Source: Streptomyces indicus (GTDB taxonomy: Bacteria; Actinomycetota; Actinomycetes; Streptomycetales; Streptomycetaceae). Taken from it: a stretch of 64,000 nucleotides of DNA. This document shows, one piece after another, positions 7,487 to 17,048 of this stretch. The number at the start of each line of letters is the position of its first letter. The first letter of the stretch is position 1. Below the pieces are notes generated by a model. That model saw only the letters and a program-made list of their open reading frames with translations, ran no database searches and was not told the DNA's origin. The stretch covers positions 499,086 to 563,085 of the forward strand of contig NZ_FNFF01000003.1 in assembly GCF_900100315.1 (NCBI RefSeq). The letters are read 5' to 3'. The translations under genes and the position numbers were made by a program.

Positions 7487-10228
7487 GTGGACTCCCTGAC
7501 GTGGGACCTCACCCTGGCCGGGCTCGCCGTCGGCAGCGCGGCCGCCCTGACGGGCATCGGCCTGATCGTCACGTACCGCGCGACCGGAGTGCTCAACCTC
7601 GCGCACGGTGCGGTCGCGATGGTGTGCGCGTATCTCCTGCGGCAGTTCACCGTCGAGTGGGGCTGGCCGCTGTGGCTGGGCGTCACGGTCACGCTGTGCG
7701 TGCTGGCTCCCGGGCTCGGACTGCTCCTGGAGCGGGCCGTGTTCCGGCCGCTCGCGCTGCTCGGCAGCGATCCGGTGCAGACGCTCGTCGCCTCGATCGG
7801 CGTGTTCGTGCTGCTCGTCGGCGGGGCCGCGCTGGTGTGGGGGCAGGGGGCGCGCCCGGACGCGCCGCAGGTGCTCGGCGACGAGCCGTGGGTGCAGCTG
7901 GCGATCGTGCTCGCGCTCGCGGCCGGGGTGTGGGCGGTGACGCGCTGGACCCGGTTCGGCGGCGAGCTGCGCGCCGTGGTCGACAACCGTCCGCTCGCGG
8001 TGCTCCGCGGGATCGACGCGGACCGGGTGGCGTCGGCGGGCTGGGCGTTCGGCTCGTTCACGGCGGGTCTGACCGGGGTGCTGCTCGCCTCGCAGGTCCG
8101 CCTGGATCCGTACGGTCTGACGCTCCTTGTCCTCCAGGTGATCGCGGTCGCGGTGGGCGCGGGCATGCACAGCCTGCCGATCGCGGTGGCGGTGGCGCTC
8201 GGACTCGGCGTGGTGCAGGCCCAGTTGACCCGGCTGCACCCCTCGGGCTGGGGCGAGCCGCTGCTCCAGGCGGTGGGCGCGAACCTGTTCGTGGTCGCGC
8301 TTCTGGTGTCCGCGCTGGTGCTGCCCGGGATCGGCGGACGCGACGCGCTGCCGCGCACCGCGACGGCCCGGGTCCGCACGCCTGCCGGGGTGTGGGTGGT
8401 GGCCGGGGTGCTCTTCCTGTTGCCGCTCGGGTTCGCCGGATCGGATCTGCACACTTCGGTCCAGGTGCCGGCCCTCGCCGTCGTCCTCCTGTCGCTCGTG
8501 GTGGTCACGGGGCGCGGCGGTCAGATCTCGCTCGGGCAGGCGGCGTACGCGGGCCTGGGCGCGCTGTTCACGGCGCTGCTCGCGGCGGGCCGCTTCCCCG
8601 GGCTGCCCCAACTGCCGCCGCTCGCCGCGCTCGCGGTGGCCGTGCTCCTGGTCGCCCCGCTCGGCCTGCTCACCGGCCGGCCCGCGATCAGCCGGCACGG
8701 GCTCGCCCTCGCGCTGGCCACGCTCGCCGTCGGCGTCGGCGTGAGCCGCTTCGTCTTCGACCAGCCGTACGCCGCCTCGGGCCTGGGCATCGCCCGCCCT
8801 GCGGGCTTCGGCGGCGACCGCGCGTACTACGTCCTCGAACTCGCCCTGCTCACCGGCGCGTTGCTCAGTGTCCTGCTGCTGCGCCGCGGCCGCACCGGAC
8901 GCGCGCTCGCCGCCCTGCGCGACCACCAGGCGGGCGCGGCGGCCTCCGGGGTCCCCGTACCGCTCCTGAAACTCGGCGCGTTCGTCGCGGGCGCGGCCCT
9001 CGCGGCCCTCGGCGGCGGCATGCTCGGGATGGGGCTGCGGGCCTTCGACCCGGCGGCCTTCGACCCCGTGCGCGGGCTGCTGTGGTTCGCGGCGGTGGTG
9101 GTGCTCGGCGCGGACTCGGTGATCGGCGCGCTGGGCGCGGCGGCCCTCCTGGTCGGGCTGGACGCGGGCACGCGCGGCGGGGTGGCGGCCGCGGTGATCG
9201 GCGTGCTCGCGGTCCTCGTCGGGCGCTTTCCCGGCGGCCCGTACGAGGCGCTGCGGACCGTGACGGAGCGGCTGCGCGCGCCCCGGCGGGAACTGCGGCT
9301 CAGCGCTAGCGGGGAGGCGGTGCGGGCGCGGGTGGTGGCACAGGCGGCGCGTGCGGAGACGTCGCAGGCGCCGGATGTGCGGGGGCGCGGAGGCGCTCCC
9401 GGCCCGCCCGCGAAGGGAGTCGGTCGGCCCGTGCCGAGCCGGGAAGGCCTTGCTGTCGTACGGGCCAAGGGAGCCGACCCGTCCGTCGCGCCCCGCCGCA
9501 CCGGCCCCCGCCCCGCGGACCTTCCTCCCGGCCCGCTGACCGCCCGCGGACTCACCGTCGTCTACGAAGACTTCACCGCGCTCGACGATGTCTCCCTGGA
9601 GGTCACGCCCGGCCGTATCACCGCCGTGGTCGGCCCCAACGGGGCGGGCAAGAGCACCCTGTTCCACTGCCTCGCCGGCACGGTGCGGCCCGACGCGGGG
9701 CGCGTCGAGTTCGCGGGCCGTGACATCACCCGCCGCGCGGCGCACGCCCGCACGCGGCTCGGGATCGCCCGCACCTTCCAGCAGTTGGCCGTCTTCCCCT
9801 CCCTCACGGTCGAGGAGAACCTGCGCGTAGGCGCCGAACAGGGCCGCGTACGCGACCCGGCCGCCGTCGACCGCACCCTGCGCCTGCTCGGCCTCGACGG
9901 ACCGCTCAGCCGCCAGCCCGCCACGGACCTCCCCACCGGCATCCTGCGCCGCGTGGAACTCGGCCGCGCCCTCGCGGGCTCTCCGCACGTCCTGCTCCTC
10001 GACGAACCGGCGGCGGGCCTCGACACGGTGGAGGTCGAGGGCCTCTCACGGATCCTGCGCGCCCTCGCCGCCGAGGGCACGGCCCTGCTCATCGTGGAGC
10101 ACGACCTCGACCTGGTGGACCGCCTCGCGGACACCGTCCATGTGCTCAGCGCGGGCCGGATCGTCGCCACGGGCCCCGCGGACCGGGTGCTGGACGCGGC
10201 GGCCCGTACGGTCGGGGACCGGTCGTGA
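7487..10228 (+). CDS. LivH-LivM-LivG fusion: BCAA-type ABC permease pair plus ATPase
   Basis: Three normally separate subunits are joined in 913 residues. Residues about 1-290 are a LivH-like permease (GLIVTYRATGVLNLAHGA), about 300-590 a LivM-like permease (GRGGQISLGQAAYAGLGA), then a roughly 90-residue charged linker, then a LivG-like ATPase from about 690. The ATPase has Walker A at 716-723 (GPNGAGKST), the LivG-type signature region (LPTGILRRVELGRAL) instead of LSGGQ, and Walker B LLLDEPAAGLD. It would import a branched-chain amino acid or related solute with LivF (10594) and the lipoprotein at 4683. The GTG start is 2 bp after the previous stop. No frameshift is seen at the domain joins, so the fusion looks real. 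Confidence 0.9.
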   Translation: MDSLTWDLTLAGLAVGSAAALTGIGLIVTYRATGVLNLAHGAVAMVCAYLLRQFTVEWGWPLWLGVTVTLCVLAPGLGLLLERAVFRPLALLGSDPVQTLVASIGVFVLLVGGAALVWGQGARPDAPQVLGDEPWVQLAIVLALAAGVWAVTRWTRFGGELRAVVDNRPLAVLRGIDADRVASAGWAFGSFTAGLTGVLLASQVRLDPYGLTLLVLQVIAVAVGAGMHSLPIAVAVALGLGVVQAQLTRLHPSGWGEPLLQAVGANLFVVALLVSALVLPGIGGRDALPRTATARVRTPAGVWVVAGVLFLLPLGFAGSDLHTSVQVPALAVVLLSLVVVTGRGGQISLGQAAYAGLGALFTALLAAGRFPGLPQLPPLAALAVAVLLVAPLGLLTGRPAISRHGLALALATLAVGVGVSRFVFDQPYAASGLGIARPAGFGGDRAYYVLELALLTGALLSVLLLRRGRTGRALAALRDHQAGAAASGVPVPLLKLGAFVAGAALAALGGGMLGMGLRAFDPAAFDPVRGLLWFAAVVVLGADSVIGALGAAALLVGLDAGTRGGVAAAVIGVLAVLVGRFPGGPYEALRTVTERLRAPRRELRLSASGEAVRARVVAQAARAETSQAPDVRGRGGAPGPPAKGVGRPVPSREGLAVVRAKGADPSVAPRRTGPRPADLPPGPLTARGLTVVYEDFTALDDVSLEVTPGRITAVVGPNGAGKSTLFHCLAGTVRPDAGRVEFAGRDITRRAAHARTRLGIARTFQQLAVFPSLTVEENLRVGAEQGRVRDPAAVDRTLRLLGLDGPLSRQPATDLPTGILRRVELGRALAGSPHVLLLDEPAAGLDTVEVEGLSRILRALAAEGTALLIVEHDLDLVDRLADTVHVLSAGRIVATGPADRVLDAAARTVGDRS

Positions 10229-10536
10229 CACCGGCATCTGTGGGGCAAGGGCCCGCGAGGGCCGGCACCGGCCGAGGGCAGCGGTGCGCACGTGCGTCGG
10301 CGGCGGCCGCCTTCATCGGCGAGGACGGCGAGGAGCGGCGAGGGCGATGGGCATCGTCGAGAAGCAGCGGCGACCGCGGGCACCGTCGAGAAGCAGCGGC
10401 GACCACCACCGGCGTCTGCGAGAAGCGACGACCCCCGCCTGTATCGGCGAGGCGCGCTCATGCCCGACGGAATCGGCGAGGCCCGGCGTGGGCGAGGAGC
10501 ACCGTGCAGACCGGCATGAGCGAGGAGCACCCGTGA
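10225..10536 (+). CDS. 103-codon leader ORF across the 29-bp array (doubtful gene)
   Basis: This frame starts with a GTG that overlaps the livHMG stop by 4 bases (GTGA) and ends in a TGA overlapping the next GTG. The predicted product is Arg/Ala/Gly-rich with no recognisable domain, and most of it is read through the 29-bp tandem array. Because the array period is not a multiple of three, the peptide is not internally repetitive. It may be translated only to pass ribosomes on to livF, or not at all. I list it because both ends have the overlap geometry of coupled genes. Confidence 0.25.
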   Translation: MTPASVGQGPARAGTGRGQRCARASAAAAFIGEDGEERRGRWASSRSSGDRGHRREAAATTTGVCEKRRPPPVSARRAHARRNRRGPAWARSTVQTGMSEEHP

Positions 10537-10565
10537 AGACCGGAACCGTCAAGGAGCCGCTGTGA
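10533..10565 (+). CDS. Mini-ORF 1, 10 codons, upstream of livF
   Basis: GTG at 10533 follows GAGGAG with a spacing of 6-7 bases and reads V-K-T-G-T-V-K-E-P-L before TGA (10563-10565). It overlaps the preceding frame and the next mini-ORF by 4 bases each (GTGA). It is too short for a domain and is best seen as a possible ribosome-handover peptide. Confidence 0.3.
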   Translation: MKTGTVKEPL

Positions 10566-10597
10566 GCACCCGAACCGACCAGGAGCCGCCGCGGTGA
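10562..10597 (+). CDS. Mini-ORF 2, 11 codons, overlapping the livF start
   Basis: GTG at 10562 follows AAGGAG and reads S-T-R-T-D-Q-E-P-P-R after the start, then TGA at 10595-10597, overlapping the livF GTG by 4 bases. It has the same layout as mini-ORF 1, one repeat unit further on. Translation is not shown. Confidence 0.3.
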   Translation: MSTRTDQEPPR

Positions 10598-11274
10598 GCG
10601 CCGAGATCGGGCTGTACGGGGCGCGCGTGCGCTACGGACCGCTCGAAGCCCTGCACGGCGTCGACCTGGCCGCCCCGTACCCGGGTGTCACCGTGCTCCT
10701 GGGACGCAACGGCTCGGGCCGTACGACGGCGCTGCGCGCCCTGGCCGGGACCGTGCGGCCGGCGGAGGGCGGCGTGCGGTGGCGGGGCAGGGACGTGACA
10801 CGGCTGCCCGCACACGAGCGGGCCGCGCGCGGTCTGCGCTTCGTGCCCGACCGGCAGGCCGTCTTCGGTTCGCTGACCGTCCGGGAGAACCTCGAACTGG
10901 CCGCACCGGAGGGGGAGTTCGCGCCCGCCTTCGACGCCTATCCGGAGCTGCGCGCCCTGCTCCCCCGCCGCTCCGCCACCCTCTCGGGCGGGGAGCAGCG
11001 CATGCTGGCCGTGGCCGCCGCGCTGCTCGCCCGCCCCCGGGTCCTGCTCCTCGACGAGCCGGCCCAGGGCATGTCCCCGGCGGTCTCGGCCCGCACGTAC
11101 GAACTCCTGTCGACTCTGGACGCCACCGTCGTCACTGCCGAACAGCGCCTTCCCCCGCCCCTGCGCACCCCGTCGGCCCACCCCGTCCTCGTGCACGAAC
11201 TGCGCCGCGGCGCGGTGGTGTTCAGCGGCGAGGCGGCGGAGTGGGCCGAGCGGGCGAGGACCGGGCGCCACTAG
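10594..11274 (+). CDS. livF: LivF-like ABC ATP-binding protein with variant Walker A
   Basis: The 226-residue second ATPase of the Liv system, expected to pair with the LivG domain of the fusion upstream. Signature LSGGEQRML and Walker B VLLLDEPAQGM are intact, and VVTAEQRL matches the LivF-type switch region. The Walker A reads GRNGSGRTT: residue 43, normally the phosphate-binding Lys, is Arg (codon CGT at 10720). The partner ATPase has a normal Lys, so the dimer would have one canonical and one altered nucleotide site. The GTG start at 10594 follows AGGAG by 8 bases and overlaps the stop of a mini-ORF. Other branches of the ABC family can keep binding with altered P-loops, so loss of function is not certain. 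Confidence 0.85.
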   Translation: MSAEIGLYGARVRYGPLEALHGVDLAAPYPGVTVLLGRNGSGRTTALRALAGTVRPAEGGVRWRGRDVTRLPAHERAARGLRFVPDRQAVFGSLTVRENLELAAPEGEFAPAFDAYPELRALLPRRSATLSGGEQRMLAVAAALLARPRVLLLDEPAQGMSPAVSARTYELLSTLDATVVTAEQRLPPPLRTPSAHPVLVHELRRGAVVFSGEAAEWAERARTGRH

Positions 11275-11314
11275 CGGGCCTCGCCTCACAGCGCCCGACC
11301 TCGCGTGCCACCAC

Positions 11315-11923
<609 letters not shown>

Positions 11924-11980
11924 TCACGCTAAGCAGCGGCGCGGCGGGCCGGCGGAGTGCCGCGCCCCGGTACGGGACAG

Positions 11981-12008
11981 CCCCACCCGGTCGGAGGACC
12001 GGGCGGGG
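11981..12008 (-). terminator. Terminator of the upstream rpf-like gene
   Basis: CCCC-a-CCCGGTC (11981-11992) pairs with GACCGGG-c-GGGG (11997-12008), 11 pairs with one mismatch and a GGAG loop. It lies 13 bp past the stop at 12021. Confidence 0.65.
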
Positions 12009-12020
12009 CGCCCCGCGTGC

Positions 12021-12851
<831 letters not shown>

Positions 12852-13212
12852 CCGGATCCTTGTCATTCCAGGCCAGTTGACCCTTACCCGAAGTAGCGGC
12901 GATTTTCGGCCACCCACTAGAACCCTTGATTTCCGGATTTGTCGACCACGAGCCCTCGCGATCTGTGACTCACCTCACCGGCTCAACTTCTGTGCACACA
13001 GCAGCAATTGACGCGGAGTGAGCGGTTCCGCCGCGAGCTTCACCGTGCGCTGAGGATGGTGCGATTCCGTTCGCTCGACTGCGTGACTTGCGCCACGGTT
13101 CACCCGTTGTGCTCTTCATGAGCCTGCGGGCTCTCCGGGGGGTCCGGATCGACCGCTCCCCCGTGCCGGGATCCTCCCGGCGACGCGACGCACCGACTTC
13201 CGAGGAGCACCC
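12852..13212. other. Divergent intergenic region, rpf / hypothetical gene
   Basis: This 361-bp stretch has no convincing gene. It is less GC-rich than its surroundings around 12900-13010, as promoter DNA often is. The only clear signal towards the plus strand is GAGGAG just before the GTG at 13213. Confidence 0.4.
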
Positions 13213-13992
13213 GTGCAGCGCATGCTCGACGTCAGCGACGACGTACGCGCCGAGATCGGCGACGAGGAGGCCGACCGCCTGCTCACCGGCGACAACTCCC
13301 CGGGCAGCTACGACTGCACGTCCTGCCGCACCCCGGGCGACAGCCAGCAGGAGCGCACCAGCACCGTCCTGTTCGTCGGCGAGGAGACCGCCGTCCTCGC
13401 CTTCGCCCACGCCACGTGCCTGCCCTCGCAGGTCGTGCAGGTCCCCGAGGAGCAGCTGCAGGGCGCGGTCCAGTCCATCACCGGCGGTGAGGCCCCCGCG
13501 CAGGAGCAGGCCGAGCAGCCCGAGCAGGCCGTGCTCGGCGTGACCAGCGGCCTGGTGCTCCTGGAGGGGGACCTGCACCCCGCCCTCGTCGTCGAGCCCA
13601 CCGGCCCGATCGCCCGCCCCGGCGCCACGGGGGGCGGGGACGACTTCCTGCCGCTCCTGATCGAGCAGGGCTTCATGCCGGTGAGCCAGGTCAAGGAAGT
13701 GCCGTCCGCGCTGGGCGGCTGGTCCGTGCTGCTCGCGATGGGCCAGCTGCACGCGGTCCTCATGCCCGGCGAGAGCGGCGGCCAGGTGGCCTGGTGGCAG
13801 GCCCACCAGCCGCTCCATGTCACCGAGGGATGGCGCGCGGCGGCCAACAAGACGAACCAGGTCCTGGTGTTCGCCGCCCCGGTGGGCTCCATCGGCCGTC
13901 AGCCGCGCGAGGACCTGCTGCGCGACGCGCTCGACAAGGCCGCGGCGAACGGCCAGTTGGTGACCGCGGCCATGCCGCTGGCCGGGACGTGA
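13213..13992 (+). CDS. Conserved hypothetical protein with CxxC motif
   Basis: A 259-residue protein I cannot name. The N-terminal part (about 1-75) contains YDCTSCRTPG and a following FAHATC, so three cysteines and a histidine could form a metal site or redox pair. A Glu/Gln-rich linker (about 93-110) precedes a second domain (about 115-255) rich in short strands (LVLLEGDLHPALVVEP, WSVLLAMGQLHAVLMP). There is no signal peptide or membrane segment. GTG at 13213 follows GAGGAG at ideal spacing. It overlaps the next gene by 4 bases (GTGA), so the two products probably act together. Its codon use is typical of the region. Confidence 0.75.
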   Translation: MQRMLDVSDDVRAEIGDEEADRLLTGDNSPGSYDCTSCRTPGDSQQERTSTVLFVGEETAVLAFAHATCLPSQVVQVPEEQLQGAVQSITGGEAPAQEQAEQPEQAVLGVTSGLVLLEGDLHPALVVEPTGPIARPGATGGGDDFLPLLIEQGFMPVSQVKEVPSALGGWSVLLAMGQLHAVLMPGESGGQVAWWQAHQPLHVTEGWRAAANKTNQVLVFAAPVGSIGRQPREDLLRDALDKAAANGQLVTAAMPLAGT

Positions 13993-14735
13993 CGTCCCCC
14001 GGCCCCGGTGCGGGCCGGGACGGGGCGCTCAGGCCCGGGGGTCCGGACGCATTGCCGGCGACCGCGATCCCCGACGGCCTGCGAAGGGTCGTCAGCCGGC
14101 ACGTCCTGTCGGTGGCGGCGCCCCAGGACGCACGGCCGGTGGCCGCGGATCTGCGGCCCCTGCCGGCCACGTCCGATCGGCGGCCGGCCACCCCTGGACG
14201 CCAGATGGTCCCGGCCGGAGCGGGTACGGGAACACCGGCGGGGACACCGTCCGGAGCCGGTACGGGGACACCGTCCGCAATCGGTACGGGGACACCGTCC
14301 GCGACCGGTACGGGGAAGGCGTACGGAGCCAGTGCGGGGACGGCGTACGGAGCCGGCCCGGGGACATCGGAGCCGAGGTCGGTACGGCCCGTCCCGCATC
14401 CCAACCGGCGTGGGGTCGTTGGCACCTACGTGCAGCCTTACGACCCCTCCCGCCACCCGATCCCCGGCATGCGTCCCTCCGGGGAGACGCCCCCGAGCCA
14501 CTCCGCCACACCGATCTACGACGACCTCTATGCGGAGTGGCGCAGGTCGTTCAAGGCTCTCCCGGGCGACCGGACCGGCGAGGAGGACCTGGGCTTCACC
14601 GCCTTCGGCAACATGCCGCAGGCCCCACCGCGCCACCCGCGCCACGAGCCGCCACCACCGACCTGGCAGCACATGGCGCACCGCCCGGGCGGCTTCCCGG
14701 CCGCGCTGCCCCCGGGGCCGCGCAGGGAGCGCTGA
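13989..14735 (+). CDS. Hypothetical protein with low-complexity Gly-Thr-Pro repeats
   Basis: A 248-residue protein coupled to the preceding gene by a GTGA overlap. An N-terminal segment (about 18-45, PDGLRRVVSRHVLSVA) could be a short helix-rich domain. The middle (about 75-130) is a run of GTGTPSA-type repeats with a 24-bp DNA period. The C-terminal part (about 140-215) holds the most protein-like stretch (TPIYDDLYAEWRRSFKALPGD), after which it is Pro/His-rich. No enzyme motif is visible. It may be an adaptor or substrate of the CxxC protein upstream; function unknown. Confidence 0.6.
   Translation: MTSPGPGAGRDGALRPGGPDALPATAIPDGLRRVVSRHVLSVAAPQDARPVAADLRPLPATSDRRPATPGRQMVPAGAGTGTPAGTPSGAGTGTPSAIGTGTPSATGTGKAYGASAGTAYGAGPGTSEPRSVRPVPHPNRRGVVGTYVQPYDPSRHPIPGMRPSGETPPSHSATPIYDDLYAEWRRSFKALPGDRTGEEDLGFTAFGNMPQAPPRHPRHEPPPPTWQHMAHRPGGFPAALPPGPRRER
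14259..14330 (+). repeat. 24-bp in-frame coding repeat, 3 units
   Basis: GGTACGGGG recurs at 14259, 14283 and 14307, exactly 24 bp apart, each unit encoding eight residues of the Gly-Thr-Pro-Ser type. Looser copies lie on both sides. Confidence 0.75.
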
Positions 14736-14753
14736 GCCCCCGTACGGCACGCG

Positions 14754-14787
14754 GAAGGCCCACCCGGCAGTCGCCTGGTGGGCCTTC
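14754..14787. terminator. Bidirectional terminator between convergent genes
   Basis: GAAGGCCCACC (14754-14764) pairs perfectly with GGTGGGCCTTC (14777-14787). It separates the hypothetical gene (stop 14735) from der (stop 14808). Confidence 0.75.
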
Positions 14788-14807
14788 GTACGACCGGAAC
14801 CGACCGG

Positions 14808-16289
14808 CTACTTCTTCTTGCTGCGCTTCTCGCGCACCCGCACCGAGATGTGGATCGGCGTCCCCTCGAAGCCGAACTCCTCGCGCAGCCGGCGCTCGAT
14901 GAACCGCCGGTAGCCGGCCTCGATGAAGCCGGAGGCGAAGAGCACGAACCGCGGGGGCTTCGTGCCCGCCTGCGTACCGAACAGGATGCGGGGCTGCTTG
15001 CCGCCGCGGACCGGGTGCGGGTGGGAGGCGACCAGCTCGCCGAGGAAGGAGTTGAGGCGGCCGGTGGGGACGCGGGTCTCCCAGCCCTCGAGCGCCGTCT
15101 CGATCGCCGGGACCAGCTTCTCCATGTGGCGGCCGGTGCGCGCCGAGACGTTCACCCGCGGCGCCCAGGCGACCTGGCCCAGCTCGGTCTCGATCTCGCG
15201 CTCGAGGTAGTAGCGGCGCTCCTCGTCGAGGGTGTCCCACTTGTTGAACGCCATGACGATCGCACGCCCGGCCTCCACCGCCATCGTGACGATGCGCTGG
15301 TCCTGGACGCTGATCGAGTCCGCGGCGTCGATGAGGATGACCGCGACCTCGGCCTTCTCCACGGCCGCGGCGGTACGCAGCGAGGCGTAGTAGTCGGCGC
15401 CGGACTGCAGATGGACCTTCTTGCGAATACCGGCCGTGTCGATGAACTTCCAGGTGACACCGCCGAGTTCGATCAGCTCGTCGACCGGGTCGCGCGTGGT
15501 GCCGGCCAGCTCGTTGACGACGACGCGGTCCTCCTTCGCCACCTTGTTGAGGAGCGAGGACTTGCCGACGTTCGGACGGCCGATCAGCGCGATACGGCGC
15601 GGGCCGCCGACCGCGGGACCGCCGAAGGTCTGCGCCGGCGCGTCGGGCAGCACCTCGAGCACGGCGTCCAGCATGTCGCCCGTGCCGCGGCCGTGCAGCG
15701 AGGAGACCGGGTGCGGCTCGCCGATGCCGAGGGACCACAGGGAGTACGCGTCGGCCTCGCCGCTCTGGCCGTCCACCTTGTTGGCGCAGAGCACCACGGG
15801 CTTCTTGGCCTTGCGCAGCAGCTTGACGACGGCCTCGTCGGTGTCGGTGACGCCGACCGTGGAGTCCACCACGAAGATCACGGCGTCCGCGGTGTCGATG
15901 GCGTACTCGGCCTGGGCGGCGACGGAGGCGTCGATGCCGAGGACGTCCTGCTCCCAGCCGCCGGTGTCGACGACCTTGAAGCGGCGGCCCGCCCACTCGG
16001 CCTCGTAGGTGACGCGGTCGCGCGTGACGCCCGGCTTGTCCTCGACGACCGCCTCGCGGCGGCCGATGATGCGGTTCACCAGGGTCGACTTGCCGACATT
16101 GGGGCGGCCGACGACGGCGACCACGGGCAGCGGGCCGTGCCCGGCCTCCTCGATCGCGCCCTCGACCTCTTCGAGGTCGAAGCCCTCTTCCGCGGCGAGC
16201 TCCATGAACTCCGCGTACTCCGCGTCGCCGAGCGCGCCGTGGTCGTGCTCGTGCTCGTGCGCGCCCTCTGCGGGGATCTGGTCGTTCAT
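14808..16289 (-). CDS. der: Ribosome biogenesis GTPase Der (EngA)
   Basis: A 493-residue GTPase with two tandem Ras-like domains, each with GRPNVGKS, a DTGG or DTAG G3 motif, and NKVD or NKWD. A C-terminal KH-like domain ([18 protein letters not shown] onward) ends in a Lys-rich tail. Der binds the 50S subunit and is needed for its maturation. An acidic, His-rich N-terminal extension of about 50 residues is normal in actinobacteria. I use the ATG at 16289 (MNDQIPAEG), preceded by AGAGG, not the ATG nine codons upstream. It is the last gene of a group read downward from aroH, 108 bp after plsC. Confidence 0.95.
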   Translation of the reverse strand: MNDQIPAEGAHEHEHDHGALGDAEYAEFMELAAEEGFDLEEVEGAIEEAGHGPLPVVAVVGRPNVGKSTLVNRIIGRREAVVEDKPGVTRDRVTYEAEWAGRRFKVVDTGGWEQDVLGIDASVAAQAEYAIDTADAVIFVVDSTVGVTDTDEAVVKLLRKAKKPVVLCANKVDGQSGEADAYSLWSLGIGEPHPVSSLHGRGTGDMLDAVLEVLPDAPAQTFGGPAVGGPRRIALIGRPNVGKSSLLNKVAKEDRVVVNELAGTTRDPVDELIELGGVTWKFIDTAGIRKKVHLQSGADYYASLRTAAAVEKAEVAVILIDAADSISVQDQRIVTMAVEAGRAIVMAFNKWDTLDEERRYYLEREIETELGQVAWAPRVNVSARTGRHMEKLVPAIETALEGWETRVPTGRLNSFLGELVASHPHPVRGGKQPRILFGTQAGTKPPRFVLFASGFIEAGYRRFIERRLREEFGFEGTPIHISVRVREKRSKKK

Positions 16290-16397
16290 GAAGTCCGTAC
16301 CTCTGTCATCCGTCATCGATGGACCACGCAGGCGCGCGGGCCACTACTCACCGCGTGCCCACCCGCAGCGGGCGGAACGCGGTGCTTCAAGTCTTAC

Positions 16398-17048
16398 TCA
16401 GCGCCCCGTGAGGCGCCTGGCGTTTTCCAGGTGGCCGGTGAGCCGCTCCTGGATGCGCAGGGTCGCCTCGTCGAGCGCCTTGCGGGTCCGCCTTCCGCTG
16501 CCGTCGCCCGCCTCGAACGGGTCTCCGAAGACCACGTCGATACGGCTGCGTAGCGCCGGCAGCCCCTTTATCAACCGTCCGGGACGGTCCGTGCTTCCCA
16601 GGACGGCCACCGGGACGATCGGCGCACCGCTGCGGACCGCGAAATACGCGAGCCCGGCGCGCAGCGAGGCGAAGTCGCCCTCGCCCCGGGTGCCCTCGGG
16701 GAAGATCCCGAGGACGCCGCCCGCGGCGAGGACGTCGAGGGCCTTCGTGATCGCCGTGCGGTCGGCCGTGGACCGGTCGACCTCCAGCTGGCCGATCCCG
16801 GTGAGGAACGAGCCGAGCGGTCCGACGAACGCTTCCTTCTTGATCAGGAAGTGCGTGCCGCGCGGCGCCGTGCCCATCACCATGGGCCCGTCCACGTTGT
16901 GCGAGTGGTTCACGGCCAGGATGACCGGGCCGCTCGCGGGCACCTTCCAGGCCCCGAGCACGCGCGGCTTCCACAGGCCGTACATGAGCCCGACACCGAT
17001 CCGCCGGCCGACCTCCGCGCCCCGCCGGGACGGCACGGTCTCGGTCAC
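16398..17048 (-). CDS. 1-acylglycerol-3-phosphate O-acyltransferase (PlsC family)
   Basis: A 216-residue acyltransferase with the HX4D catalytic motif (NHSHNVDGPM) and the phosphate-binding FPEGTRGEG. It should transfer an acyl chain to lysophosphatidic acid at the membrane in phospholipid synthesis; other acyl acceptors are possible. The GTG start at 17048 overlaps the cmk stop by 4 bases (GTGA), so it is translationally coupled to cmk; a longer frame upstream only duplicates cmk sequence in another register. Neighbouring cmk and der point to a housekeeping unit. Confidence 0.9.
   Translation of the reverse strand: MTETVPSRRGAEVGRRIGVGLMYGLWKPRVLGAWKVPASGPVILAVNHSHNVDGPMVMGTAPRGTHFLIKKEAFVGPLGSFLTGIGQLEVDRSTADRTAITKALDVLAAGGVLGIFPEGTRGEGDFASLRAGLAYFAVRSGAPIVPVAVLGSTDRPGRLIKGLPALRSRIDVVFGDPFEAGDGSGRRTRKALDEATLRIQERLTGHLENARRLTGR

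Larger units (their letters stand above)
10315..10597 (+). repeat. 29-bp degenerate tandem array ending at the livF start
   Basis: A core GAGGAGC or GAGAAGC recurs with its last base at 10336, 10365, 10394, 10426, 10455 (GAGGCGC), 10484 (GAGGCCC), 10500, 10528, 10557 and 10586. Steps are 29, 29, 32, 29, 29, 16, 28, 29 and 29. Copies at 10356 and 10385 share 20 identical bases. The last units each contain a Shine-Dalgarno-like core followed by GTGA, and the final one is the ribosome binding site of livF. There are no unique spacers, so it is not a CRISPR. Confidence 0.85.

Noticed and set aside
7178..9988. 936-codon minus-strand frame opposite the Liv fusion
   Set aside because: Antisense shadow of a gene with complete ABC motifs; its product is low-complexity.
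10315..10597. CRISPR array (29-bp spacing)
   Set aside because: Units are contiguous and degenerate with no unique spacers, and no cas genes are near.
13088..13543. Plus-strand frame overlapping the CxxC protein start
   Set aside because: Arg/Ser/Pro-rich out-of-frame shadow; the GTG at 13213 has the better site and product.
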